64,000 bases of DNA, taken from contig NC_080050.1 in assembly GCF_026212465.1 (NCBI RefSeq), forward strand, positions 28,149,570 to 28,213,569, read 5' to 3'. This stretch comes from Amaranthus tricolor (taxonomy: Eukaryota; Streptophyta; Magnoliopsida; Caryophyllales; Amaranthaceae). Both the position numbers and the translations under genes were made by a program. This document shows positions 37,207 to 48,999 of the stretch, piece by piece (the first letter of the stretch is position 1; each line of letters starts with the position of its first letter). The notes under the pieces are model-generated. The model was not told the DNA's origin. It worked only from the letters and a program-made list of their open reading frames with translations, and did no database searches.

Positions 37207-40200
37207 CTTTACCATATTCTTTTATAGATTTAGCAGCAATTGTTCTCAAGGATGCAGGAGTTATATGTGTAGCAATTTCATTGTTGTCAAATTTAGTGTA
37301 ATTTTCCTGAGTATTTCCATTTCATTGTTGAATGTATGACAGTTTATCTTCCACTTAGCCCTTCAATTTTGGGGAAATGATCTATTGATCTAAGACAAAG
37401 TTTGCTTATAAGTTATACTTAATTTTATATCCAATTAATAGCAACTCTCTATTTTGAGAAATGTAAGTTTAGTTGTAACCTTTTTATAAGTGATATATTT
37501 TTAAGTGTGATTTATCCTTTACTTTCTAACTTTTCCTAACCACTTCGTTTCACTTTTAGTCTTTAACATGATTATTGAGTATTTTGCTTGAATGCTCAAC
37601 AATGATTAAACCAGGAACAAAACGAATCAATGTAAGCAGCAACATCGAAGAAAATGGATATGTAGAGTCGGCCTTGGGGGTGCGTGAAAAGGCCTCAACT
37701 TACAATCTCGCCCAGGGCTCTAAAATATTCAAAACTGATCATATGGACAGATGACATAGGTATTGCCTTTGTTATGTATAAGAGGTGTATTTTAAGAAAT
37801 GTTCTTGAAACAATATTTTCCCCACAAATACATTGCGTCAAGAGGTATTTTTAAACTCACTTTTGCATTTAGAAAAATATCTCGACCTAAAAATGCACTA
37901 GTAGTACGATTTTTTCTAACAACGTGATTTGAACTAGGCAAAAGTGCACTGATAGTTTGATAAATAGGTCATTGTTAAGGATTATAGATTCAATTTATGC
38001 AAACAAATTTATAACTCCTTAGTAACTTCTGAATGGCTAGCATTACTTATTTACTTGTAAGTAAGGGATCGTATTCATGGGACGATTTTTCATTGCACTA
38101 GATCAAGTGGTACAGAGAAATTGATTTTTGGTTGGTTGGTTGCATAAAACAAGATTGAGAACTAACAAGCAAATGAATAAAATCTAGGCTTTAGGGTAAA
38201 CACATCAACAAATGAGGGATTTCATACAATATACATACAAGCAAGGTTAAGGACTTGTATGACAAAAAGTCAATTTTATTTTTCTTAATTTCGGTGATAA
38301 AAAGCAAACTCACAACCACAAAACTCACACTCAAGCGTAAACTTGAAGAACTCTTATGAGCATAAAAAGTGGCCGTACATTCATCTTCAAAATTCATAGA
38401 ACAATTCCTACTAGATTTTGAGCTTCTAGGCCTCCAATTAAGTAGTACGGACTATGATTTAGCAAGATAGACCGAGTGCACCTTCTTGCGTTAGCTTTCC
38501 TTCGGCTAAGACACCATCATTTTAGCTCTAAGTGTTAGAAGTCCTAACCATTATCAAACAGTTACAAATGGGCCATTCAACGTTATATTCAATATTATTC
38601 TTGGGTGTCTTGCATTGTTCGTTTAAGTGCCCATAACACCCCTGAACGATATTTAAATTTGTCGCCAGATCGTCATACATAGTGACTGATTCACTAGGCC
38701 ATTGGTACCCTGTTTGCATTTGCATTATCTTTGTGATTTTTAAGATTTCATAGAATTCATTTTTAAACAAAAAAATGGAAACATCACATAGAAAACATGA
38801 ACATCTCCTATATTAGGGTGCAACATAATGTTGATAAAACTAATGATGAAAATAAAAATTCAAAGACTTTTAACAATGTTTTTAGGCTTTTTGCAATATC
38901 CAAATAATCAAAATGATTATTCAATTCAGTATTATTTTAATAATTTATATATTAAATTATACACATTTAAAAATTATAAAATTAATATTATAAGAAAATG
39001 CAATTAAACAATTCAAACAAAATTATTTATTTCTTAATCATTAACCAGAATAGCATTAACATCGTTACATAACAATTAAACAATATTATAAGAAAATGCA
39101 ATTAAACAATTCAAATAAACTTAAATAATAAATAGCATTAACATCGTTACATAACAATTATTCAAGAATCGGAGGAAATATGAAGGAAAGACACTGAAAT
39201 CTTATACTGAATTCTAAACGAACAATGTAAATTTTAGCTTGAATCAAGCTCAGCCAAAGCATATAGGATATGAGGAGCTAAAATATTCGCTCCTATAAGA
39301 ACATAATTACAAACTACAATAAACTACCATGAAACGGAGCAAGTCACTTCTCTTATTAGAAACAGCAGTGATTATTGAACCATTTCACACTTTCAGGGAA
39401 TATGCTGTATTTAGCCACCAACTGAAGAACAAATCTGGATCATTTGTTTCGCCGCATTGGGTAGAATCAAAATGAAGTACATATCTGGGTCATTTCATCC
39501 AAAAGTAGAGTGTAAATGCAGCCAAATATAATGATCAAATCAAAGAGTATCACATTGAATTAACATCACTAACAAACCAACATGAGTTTTTTTAACAAGT
39601 CACAAATCTAACAAACATCGCAGAATTTTAACTGTACAGTGTGCTTGAAAATCATCAAGCGAAAGCAGATTTTTTATCGTTAGCCACCAACAGTTCATTG
39701 GATGATAAATTACTAAGGTTGTATGATTTCTTATAATCTAAAGAAATGCAACATTAAAATTACATAATTGCCAAGACTTTGTCATTCAAAAATCTATAGA
39801 TTTTGGAAATATAATGCAAAATATTCAAAAAATAATGCTTAAAAAACCAATGAGCTATAAGTTATCAATAATGTAGTGCTGTTATTTAACTCCTTTCCCG
39901 TACGAACCGAAGGAAGAAGCTGATAGACAACACTTGCTTTCTGAGTTTATTCAGGCTAATTACCCACTAATTTTCAAGGTTAACTAGTATAGTTGAAACT
40001 CAATTATTGACATCCAACATTTTCCAAATACAGTTCTGACAATGCTAAAATTTGATTTATAAAAACTCAGTCATATCCAGTAATGTCATGTGAATGTAGC
40101 TTCACTGAGGGGTTCTCCCTGTTAACAGGGTCTCAGATCCATTACACCTCATTAGATTTGGATTCTATCATCACTGTAGATTTAAAACAAATTAAACTTT

Positions 40201-40843
40201 AAAATTTGTAATCTTTTATACCAAAAGAATGAAAATCTTTTAAAGCAATAGGACGCTTGGAGGAGGTTTCAGACAGTCGATCCATTGATATCATTTTAAG
40301 GAGTAGCGCTTCAAAGTGGGATTATTGAAGTCAGAACTACACCATCAACCAAGTGAAATAACCCATCATTAACCATGGAATATAAATATAACTTTTTTAA
40401 TAATATATGAAAATAAAAGCTTTATAACTTGATCAAATTTGAGCTCAGGAATAAACAGCTTTATCAATCAAGAATTTTCTGAAGCAGAACTGGCATTTAA
40501 AGCTGTGAATCTGATCATCATAGCCAAAAATTTCATTTTGATGAAATAAAAAATAGTTAAATTTGTATAAAAAAAGGCTCATATCAAGAAATTCAACCAT
40601 TATATCCATTACTTCATACATAAAACTCAGAAGCGCGGATAAGTATGTAATCATCGCCATAATTTATGTGATTTTCAGAAATTCAAAATACATAATATAG
40701 CGGATAAATTTAGAGGCGAAACGACAGCGTTAACCTCCACGTTAACACCGCCAAAATCAATATATGCCTCGATGACTAGACTTCAATTGAATTAAAACAT
40801 TGGAAATCAAAAAAGCCTAAAGGTGTGTGAGGCGAGTAGGCGA
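37207..40843. other. PMT-B 3' UTR and long AT-rich spacer
   Basis: The first 200 bases or so are the PMT-B 3' UTR. I could not assign any gene to the remainder. Minus-strand frames of 60-80 residues show no family signal. 39170-39560 has the composition of transcribed untranslated sequence on the minus strand, and may belong to whatever starts near 41.1 kb. Confidence 0.3.
38987..39161. repeat. Two-copy tandem repeat, 98-bp period
   Basis: ATTATAAGAAAATGCAATTA starts at 38987 and again at 39085. Both copies end with AGCATTAACATCGTTACATA. The second copy has an internal deletion of about 20 bases. Confidence 0.85.
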
Positions 40844-40981
40844 TCAACAAATCAAAAAAATATGAACAGAAATAAGATGTAGCCGTTCTTTAGACACAGA
40901 TGAGCCTTGGAAATGGCGGCTCAACTGCAACACGAGCGGCGAAATAGATCTAGCACGAGCATTGGGGCTTAACATCGTCAT
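40844..40981 (-). CDS. Possible first exon or small ORF with organelle-presequence character
   Basis: On the minus strand a leader-like segment (about 41150-40985, with AACCCTAAAACATCC and pyrimidine-rich DNA) is followed by an ATG opening a 45-residue frame. It starts MTMLSPNARARSISPLVLQL, rich in Arg and Ser and without acidic residues, as in mitochondrial presequences. I found no convincing downstream exons between 40.8 and 38 kb. It may be the first exon of a gene I could not assemble, a non-coding transcript, or a dead gene start. Confidence 0.3.
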   Translation of the reverse strand: MTMLSPNARARSISPLVLQLSRHFQGSSVSKERLHLISVHIFLIC

Positions 40982-41364
40982 TGATGTAAGATTCAGAGAA
41001 GCCCGGGGTGCAGCGTGCGAACGAAATTTGCAAGGATTATTGCAGATTAATTAAAGAGAATTTAAAGAGATTAGCGAGCAGTGGTAAGGATGAATGAAGG
41101 TGATGGAAGACGAAGAAATGAGATGGATGTTTTAGGGTTATGGGGGGTAGTTTAAATACAGTTGAGCTTCGAGAAATGCAAGGGTAGGAGTCATAATGAC
41201 CTAATATAAATGGGCCTGGCTTGGCCCAAGTTTAGCCTATCTACTCGGTCAATGTATGATCTTGTCCCTAGTCGGTAACAATTAGTTTTATGAGATACCG
41301 TCTTTCAAAGAGATGACATCAAAATAAAAAGTCTATATTTTTATTTGAATTTTTTAAATACTTA

Positions 41365-41745
41365 AGCAAAAAAAAAAAATTAATTAAATAAACTAAGTTC
41401 TAAACTTATTCCAAAAGTAAGCGTGAAAATTCCAAACCTGAGGTTTGGGTCTGTTAGCAGTTACTAACTGCGAACAGGTCAAAAAAGACAAAAATAGTTG
41501 TTCCCACTTGGTAACTGGGAACAACTATTTTGTCCTGTTGTTGTTCGCAGTTACTAACTGCGAACAGGTCAAAACTCAAAACAGGTCAAATAGCTGTTCG
41601 CAGTTAGTAAGTGCGAACAACTATTTTGTCTTTTTTGACCTGTAACTGCGAACAGCCCCAAATCTCAGGTTTGGGAATTTCACGCTTACTTTTGGAATAA
41701 GTTTGATTCTTAGTTTATTTTGTTAAATTTTTTTATTTTTTCTCT
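41365..41745. repeat. Long fold-back (inverted repeat) element
   Basis: The arm beginning AAATAAACTAAG near 41386 and running through AAACTTATTCCAAAAGTAAG, TCCAAACCTGAG, GCAGTTACTAACTGCGAACA and AATAGTTGTTC is repeated inverted on the right side, ending at about 41730. Within the arms, short GTTCGCAGTTA(C/G)TAA(C/G)TGCGAAC palindromes recur four times. A transcript would fold into a hairpin with arms of about 120 bases. No coding content or obvious target duplication was seen. Confidence 0.85.
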
Positions 41746-41834
41746 TATGTTTTTCAAATTTTCTTCTTATTTTTTCTTTAATTTGTATTAATTAGGCAAT
41801 TTAACCCATATATCCTATGTGTTTCTTGAAGATA

Positions 41835-42130
41835 CCGTCTCTCACAACAATTTGTGAGTCAGTAATGTTACTTCTTTTTCACCTAGTGTTGTTGTATTCG
41901 ATAGTTTTACGGGGTTACCATGTCCTCCATCTGTAGACCCAATGTTATCTTAAAATGATTATTTATAACCTTAAAGTGTTCACTAAGAGATTATTTTTTA
42001 TAATATTGAATTGATTGATTATAATCTTAAAGTGGTCACTTATAACCTTAAATTGATCACTTTGACTTATATAGTAATCGATTTGTCTGGATCGGTTGAT
42101 CTCACACAAGACATGCTGATGTTTTTTTTT
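41835..42130. mobile_element. GAGACGG-family MITE with expanded CACTTTAAGG interior
   Basis: Left GATACCGTCTCTCACAACA and right GGTTGATCTCACACAAGACATG are diverged inverted ends. The interior has three or four copies of a TATAA(C/T)CTTAAA(G/T)TG(A/G)TCACT word, as in 60129-60385. Confidence 0.5.
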
Positions 42131-42599
42131 TTTAGATTGTTTTACTAAATTAATCTCTTATAATCCTAAATTGATCATTCTGCTGCAAATTATTGTCCAA
42201 GCAGCTTAGCTTTGTAAGTGTCATTTTCTAGTTAACCTAATTAGAGAGTAAGAGGAAGATTTGAGCTAGAAAATTTATGCAAAGGGGAACGGAAGAATTT
42301 AAAAAAAAAATAAAAAATAAAAAATAAAAAATAGCAATCGGAAGTGTTAAATAAATGTTTTAGGATTTGTGAGCAAATCAGCAAATTCCTTCTCTAGAAA
42401 AACTCCATCCCAATTTTTAAAAATTAAAAAAATAAATAAATAAATAAAATAAAACAATGCAAGGCTTATGGAAGCACGAGGGAGAAAGGGGTGCAAACGA
42501 GTGATCTACTAATAAAATCTATGGATGCACGAATAAAGTCTATATATTGATGTATGTATAAAGATATGAAATTTTATGGGTGATTTAAATGTGACTGAA

Positions 42600-43140
42600 A
42601 ATGTGGTGTTTAAGTATGTTATAATGGACTGTATTATGATGAGAATTATGATAGATGTTAAAATGGTGTTTAGAAATGAGAATCAATGCATGAAGTTACA
42701 AAGACATTGAAGTATGTCATAAACATATGACTTAATGATGATTATTATGCTATTAACTTAACTCAAGGCTTTAATTGTGTATACTTATTAATTTAATTAC
42801 CTCTATAAATAGGAAGCTCACATGCTCATTTGTAATCATCAAAAATCATTAAACACAACCCCTTAGCCTAAACAAATAGTCTTATAGTCTCTTACTCAAT
42901 TATAATCCTTTTTTATAAGACTTGTTGAAACTCCATTGTTATAATATAAGCAAAGATACTACACACTTTCGATGACGTAACCTATATTGGATGAACCTCC
43001 TTAAATACTTGTGTCAATTGTTTGCATTCTATATCCTACTTACATTGTCATAAATCATTGAAACCATAGTTGGTTTATCAAGGTACTTCATACCTTTCGA
43101 TCTTGGTGATAATACTAGAGTTTAAGTACTGAACAATAAA
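42600..43140 (+). mobile_element. LTR-like block, possible solo LTR
   Basis: It has the layout of a plant Copia LTR: an upstream AT-rich segment, CTCTATAAATAGGAAG (TATA box) at about 42802, a leader with AATCATTAAACACAACCCCTT, and later a TTGTCATAAATC region, with no internal domain next to it. Terminal TG/CA and the target duplication were not resolved, so the boundaries are approximate. Confidence 0.4.
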
Positions 43141-43594
43141 TCTTCTGCTTGTTGATCAAGACCAAAAATTTGTATATTTATAAAATAAGTTGGCGGACGG
43201 ATTTACCCGCAAGTAATATTTTTGTGCCGTTATCTACCAGTTTAATTTCGCGAACGGGTATTATTCATTTAAATATTAAATTTTTATAAAAATTATTGTT
43301 CAAGCCTGCCCATTTTTAGCCGGATGAGTTGAATCGATGGGTAACCCACCCATAAACAACTTTAGTTCAATTATGATAGAAGGGTTTTCAAGTGGTACAA
43401 TTTGTTTGTTGTTCAACATGTTCACTTGGTGCACATTTACATTAACTAGTTCACTAGGTGTAAAATTTAGTTAAACATGTTAAGTAGATTAGTTATTATT
43501 TCTTTTGATGGTTAAAATGGAACAAGTAATTAACATAGATTACATAGAGAATATTAATTAATGAGGTTTTTTTTAAATTTATGTATTTAATGTA

Positions 43595-43735
43595 TAGATT
43601 TAGATAATAAAATAGGTAAATTTATTGAAATCAGATTGATATATTTTCGAAAAAAAATATTGCTCTTGTAATTTTAAAAAATATTACAAATTAGATTTCA
43701 ACAAATTACCTATTTTATAAACTAAACATATACAC
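43595..43735. repeat. Fold-back MITE-like inverted repeat
   Basis: Left TAAAATAGGTAAATTTATTG and right CAACAAATTACCTATTTTAT pair, with matching TAGATT and AATATT words further in. It is about 140 bases long with no coding content. Confidence 0.6.
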
Positions 43736-43839
43736 TTAGTGCTACGATATGGGCTGCATGGTTATTTCACAATAAGCAAATCTTTGATGGTGATGCTGGT
43801 GACCCAGTTCAGTTGGCTGCTAGTTTTATGGGGTTGTAC

Positions 43840-46800
43840 TAGGGATGCAGGCGGGGCGGGGATGGGTACCGGTTTGATGGGTCATGGGGCGGGTACGTGT
43901 ATAAAATTCATACCCACCGCGGGGATGGGGATGGGGATGGGTTTTAGGTGATACCCGCCCCATCCCCGCCCCGCCCCGCCCCGCCTCACGAAATGTACAA
44001 ATTTTAAGAATTGGAATACCCTAAATTATTTTTCAAATTTCTGAATTTTTTAAACCTTGAATTATTTTTAAATTTTTTTAAAAACTTTGGGTTGGGCCTT
44101 TGAAAACTTTTAAAAATTATTTTCACTGCTTCAAAAATCAAAAACCCTAAATTATTTCAATCAACACCTTGAATGCTGGCCGTCATTTCTCATTTGCTTC
44201 ACTCATTCACTGCTTCATTTGCTTCACTGCTGGTCTTTTCTCCAATCGTCATCTTCTCCAGTCACTACTCACTACTGGTTTGTTCAATCTTGCTGCATAT
44301 CGTCATCTTCTCCAGTCAATCATCACTTCTTCAATCTTGAAACCATCAATAGGTAAGTTTCTGATTTTCTTGATTTTCTCCAGTCAATCGTCTCGGTCTC
44401 GGTCTGTATTTGTTTACCATGCGTCCATGGCAGAGGTGAATGAATGTGCTGTAGCATATGTAGTAGACTTCCTTAATATTTGTGAAAATTAAAATTGAAA
44501 GACGATAAAGGAAGATTAAAAGGCATTTTAAAGGAAGCTTTGGAGATGCTTGTTAACCTGGGAAACGCCCTAGTTTTAGTAACCAAAGAAGCAAGTAGCA
44601 GCAGAGGGGATTTTTTTTCCGCTTTGTAGAATGTTCTATTTTTTTTGCTTTCTTTTTTTTTTTAAGGCTCTAAGGTTGTAGAAGCAAGTAGTAACCAAAG
44701 AAGCAAGATGCTTGTAGAATGTTGTAGAAGCATGTAGCGGTCAACTGGAATTAAGGCTCTAACTTTCTTTTTTTTTTTTTTTTTACAATATTTGAGATTA
44801 TGGGCCTTTCAAAGATGCTTATTTCAATGTTGGTGAGTTTATTTAATCTAATTTCAATGTTGCAAATAACTGGAATTTCAAGATGCTTGGTGAGTATTCC
44901 AGTGTTGCAAATATTTTATAGTATTAGTAAGAGGATAGTAAGGATATTACTTTTGGTTTGTGGAATGTTAAGATTTAATGTGTAAATACCTAAATATCTA
45001 CTAGAAATTCTTTTGTCTTCATAAAATTTTTATTTTCTACTATTACATCATGAATATTCAATTAGTCATAGTATTATTAATTTTCCCTTTCCTGCGATGT
45101 ATAACTCATACCATTACATATAAGAAGACAAGCTTCTCTTCAATTAGTCAATCTGAATCATATAAGTTTCATATCTCATAATGCTTATATTCTTGGTAAT
45201 GACAAATATGGCTTTTCATACTCATTAATCATTCTTACTTGTTAGATAAATATGGCTTCAAACCCATCAACTACTGCAAGTTGTACTCCTATTAGCGTCG
45301 ATGAGTATGAAAGTCCAGCACATGTTGTTTCCGATCCTAACGTGTTACCTATAACAAGTAAGCACACTTTGGCGGTTTGGAATGATTTCGAGAGAAAGAG
45401 AGTTGGTGGGGTAGAGAAGGCTGAGTGCAATCATTGTAATAAGCTACTTTTCGCTGGTGCAAAGGCAGGAACTTCTCATTTGAAGGACCACATTCAAAGT
45501 TGTCGAAAGCGAATATGTCAAGATCTTCGGCAAACAAGATTATTCGGTACACAACATAATGTGAATGATAATAGTGATTCTTTGACTTTGGCTCCTTATG
45601 AATTCCGTCAAGAAGAGGGAAGAAAGAACTTGGCCGAGATGATTATATTGCATGAGTACCCCATTAGCATGGTTGAACACTATGGCTTCAGGAAGTACTC
45701 TAAGACTTTACAACCTGGTTTTAAAGTACCGTGTCGTACCACTACTAGGAAGGATATAATGAAGAGATATGAGGATGAGAAGGACAATATTCTAGCTTTG
45801 TTGAGGAAAGTCAAAAGTCGAATTTCATTAACTACGGACATGTGGACTGCAAGTAATCAAAGGAAAGGCTATATGGCAGTCACTTCACATTTCATTGATA
45901 ATGCGTGGAAGTTGCAAAGTCGAATCATAAGGTATTACTATCAACTAATAATTGTACTTGTGCTAACATACTTTACTTACCTATTTACTTCTGATGCAAT
46001 TAATTTTTTTGACTAGGTTTCTTTATGTCCCTGCCCCACATAATGCCGAGGTTCTTGCAGATGCATTAAAACAAAGCATTCAATCATGGAACTTGGATTT
46101 GAGATTGGCATCTATCACAATAGATAATTGTACGACTAATGATGCTATGATGAACATCATAAAGGACTCTTTCCCATATGGTTCTCTACTTTTGGATGGT
46201 GAGTTCTTACATATGCGTTGCTGTGCACATATACTTAATCTAATTGTTCAAGATGGATTAAATGTTGTAGTGTATGATGGAGTTAATCGAATAAGGGAAA
46301 GTGTTGTGTTCTGGACTGGTTCTGATAAGAGAGTGCAAAAGTTTGAAGGTGTAGCTAATCAATTAGCCTCCGGTTACAAAAGGAAATTAACCCTTGATTG
46401 TAAAATTCGTTGGAATTCAACATATGAAATGCTTTGTGTTGCTATTAATTATAAGGAAGTGTTTGCTGTTTTAAGTGGTCGAGAAAAACTATACAACAAC
46501 CCACCAACTCCTGAAGATTGGGAAAAAGTTGGGAAAATATGTGAGTTATTGGAAGTGTTTGCTAAACTTACCCTTGATTTCTCTGCCTCAAAAACTCCTA
46601 CGGCTAATATTTACTTTTCTAAAATTTGCAAACTTAAAATTACTCTATCTACTTGGCTTTCATCTCCATATGATTATGTTGTGAAGATGGCGGAAGTAAT
46701 GTTAGAGAAATATAAGAAATATTGGGATAGTATGAATGGTTTGATGGGAGTTGCAACTATACTTGATCCTAGGTATAAAATGGCTCTTATTCGATTTTAT

Positions 46801-47935
46801 TTTGCAAAGTTATTTGATAAATATGAGTATGATAGAGAGGTTAGTAGAATTAGCAATCTATTAAGGAGATTAGTTGATGAATATGAGTCTAGGAGTGAGA
46901 ATAATCAAAGTAAGAGGCAACTACCTTCCAATTTAGCAAGTGGTGGGAGTTCTTGTGATGATGTTGATATGGAAGAGTTTGCACAATTTCTAGAGCGAGA
47001 CAAAAATCAAAGTTATGAAAAATCTGATTTGGACAAGTATTTGGAAAATGCTAACATACCACTTGAAGATAATTTTGATATTTTAAATTGGTGGAAAACA
47101 AATGGAAGCACATATCCCGTTCTTCAACAAGTAGCACGGGATATTTTGAGTATTCCTATTTCTACGGTTCCATCCGAATCAGCTTTTAGCACAAGTGGTA
47201 GAGTTCTTGATCCTTATCGTAGTCGACTACTACCTCAAGCCGTTGAAGCTTTAATGTGTTCTCAAAATTGGATTTGGGCTGCCCTCAAAGTAAGCATTAA
47301 TCCTATCAATATTGTGTAATTTTTATGCATTGATAAATTTTGGTTATAAAAATATTTGTGTTTGCAGATTGTGGAGAATTCAAAGACAAGGATTTTGCTA
47401 AAATTGTTGGAGAGTTGGAAGAAGAATGCGAAATGAAATTTGATAGTGATGAAATTATTCTGGATTGATTTACTTTAGATGATTTTGAGTTGATGTTGAA
47501 GCTTGAAATACTTTTGTTTTACTCTTTTAGACATGTATATTTGTTTGAGACTTTGATTATGTGTTTGTTTGAGACTTCGGATATATGTTTGTTTGAATTG
47601 AGACTTTGGATGTGTTTTTCTTTGAGACTTTGGAGTTCAGATATGTTTTATGGGTTTTAAGGCCCAAATAATTGAAAATAAATATGTGACACAGATGGGT
47701 ATTAAGCGGGGATTTGACGGGTGGTGGGGCGGATAAAATGGGTATTAGACGGGGATGGATACCCAGATGGGGATGGGGATGGGGATGGTATTAGGTACAA
47801 ACCCATCGGGGCGGGGACGGGGAAAAAAATTATACCCGCCGCGGGGATGGGGATGGGAATGGGGATTGATTTACCAGATGGGGATGGGGATGGTAAAGCC
47901 AATACCAGCCCCGCCCCGCCCCGTTTGCATCCCTA
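43840..47935 (+). mobile_element. Complete-looking autonomous hAT element, 4.1 kb
   Basis: The ends TAGGGATGCAGGCGGGGCGGGG and its inverse CCCCGCCCCGTTTGCATCCCTA are flanked by a perfect 8-bp duplication GGTTGTAC (43832-43839 and 47936-47943). It contains its own BED-type transposase gene on the plus strand. Both subterminal regions are runs of GGGGATGGGGATGG or the complement, unlike the AT-rich interior. A leader exon ending near 44352 (AATAG|GTAAG) and an acceptor at about 45245 suggest a 5' UTR intron of about 0.9 kb. Perfect target duplications and a nearly intact gene suggest a fairly recent insertion. Confidence 0.95.
45252..47436 (+). CDS. hAT transposase, BED zinc finger (RICESLEEPER/DAYSLEEPER type)
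   Basis: Three exons: 45252-45931, 46017-47289 and 47368-47436, about 673 residues. The start is the first ATG after an acceptor. A BED zinc finger spans about 41-84 (C59, C62, H76/H80, C84). The RNase H-like core has LTTDMWTASN (about 195) with the first catalytic Asp, ITIDNCTTND with the second, and HMRCCAHILNLIV, the CxxH signature of hAT insertion domains. The C-terminal hAT dimerisation domain has LNWWKTNGSTYPVL, ARDILSIPISTVPSESAFS and MCSQNWI. It cuts and pastes elements with matching ends. The last exon is uncertain: the phase-consistent frame ends at 47436. Another frame of the same exon stays open to 47468 and is acidic like other hAT tails, so splicing or a small frameshift at the extreme C-terminus is unresolved. 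Confidence 0.92.
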
Positions 47936-48352
47936 GGTTGTACCTGTAGCTGTAGCTTTGTTAGATGAAATGACTACACATATTAACCCACTTGGTTGCA
48001 ATATGGGATACACAGTTAGGTGATGCCTTTAAGATTTTCTAACCTTTATAGATTTTGAATTATGTTAAATCTTAATGTTCATCTGAAAAATGTTTGAAAA
48101 TTTTATGTGGTAACCCTAAATTTTCGGCTTTGTCACGTGATAGAGAAACATTTTTTTATTCCACTTGGTGTCTTTGACATTTCGATTTTTTCACCTGGTA
48201 GACAAAAGAGAAGTTTTTTTTTGTTAATTTTACATTTTTTTAACCCAACGTAATGATTTTTTTTAAAAAAACAAACGTGATGATTTATTGACCACATATT
48301 TCGAAATTCAGTCGAAATAAGTACTTAATTTAGCAAAAAAAATTAACATTTT

Positions 48353-48482
48353 ATCAACCACGTGCAAAATTTAAAAAGATCACCACAAGAATTTAAAAAA
48401 CATTTGTAAAACAGCGCTATCAACCACGTGAAAAATTTAAAAAGATCACCACAAGGATTTGAAAAACATTTGTAAAACAACA
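48353..48482. repeat. Two-copy tandem repeat, 66-bp unit
   Basis: ATCAACCACGTG(C/A)AAAATT followed by AAAAAGATCACCACAAG and ACATTTGTAAAACA begins at 48353 and again at 48419, nearly identical. Confidence 0.85.
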
Positions 48483-48554
48483 ATTTTTCCGAGAGACTAT
48501 CTTTATAAGAGACGGCTTTTCAGGCCTATGCCCAACAATTAAAAAAAAGAGAAA

Positions 48555-48995
48555 AACCTAAAAATTTACACGCGCATTTGATCCTATTTAGATTTGGTGT
48601 TACAACTTATTGAAATTGGTATTAATAATCTATTAAAGTTGGTATTTGGAGTTGGTGTTATCATATATTGAAGTTGGTATTATAACTTATTAAAGTTGAT
48701 ATTTAGAGTTGCCATTTTAACATAATATAACCTATTAGAGTTGGTATTATAACCAACTTTAATAGATTATAATACCAACTCTAACAGGTTGTAATACCAA
48801 CATAAATAGGTTATAAACTAACTCCAAATAAGTTATAATACCAACTTCAAATACCGATTTTAATAAGTTATAACACCAATTCCAGATACCAGCTTTAATA
48901 GGATATCAACTCTAATAGTTTATAATACCAACTTCAATAAGTTATATCACCAACTCTAAATAGGATTACACAATGTGTAATTTTTGTATTTTTTT
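48555..48995. repeat. Large fold-back built from inverted TAACTTATTRAAGTTGGTATT units
   Basis: The left half has about six direct copies of a roughly 25-30 base unit containing (A)GTTGGTATTATAACTTATT. The right half carries the same unit inverted (AAGTTATAATACCAACTT) about seven times. The turn is near 48750-48770. The outermost words AAATTTACAC...GATCCTATTTAGA and TCTAAATAGGATTACACA also pair, so the whole block is one inverted repeat of about 440 bases. Confidence 0.85.
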
Positions 48996-48999
48996 TTAT

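Larger units (their letters stand above)
43739..48040 (+). mobile_element. LINE-derived fragment split by the hAT insertion
   Basis: Immediately left of the hAT element (about 43742-43839) one frame reads TIWAAWLFHNKQIFDG followed by DPVQLAASF. This resembles the zinc-binding/RNase H-side region of plant LINE polyproteins. Similar composition continues right of the element (47944-48040). The fragment is short and stop-containing. It is the older host of the hAT insertion. Confidence 0.5.

Noticed and set aside
44169..44492. 107-residue frame near the left end of the autonomous hAT element
   Set aside because: It crosses a likely leader-exon donor (about 44352), has no domain, and lies where a 5' UTR is expected.
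47702..47949. Pro/Gly-rich frames on both strands
   Set aside because: Translations of the GGGGAT subterminal repeats of the hAT element.
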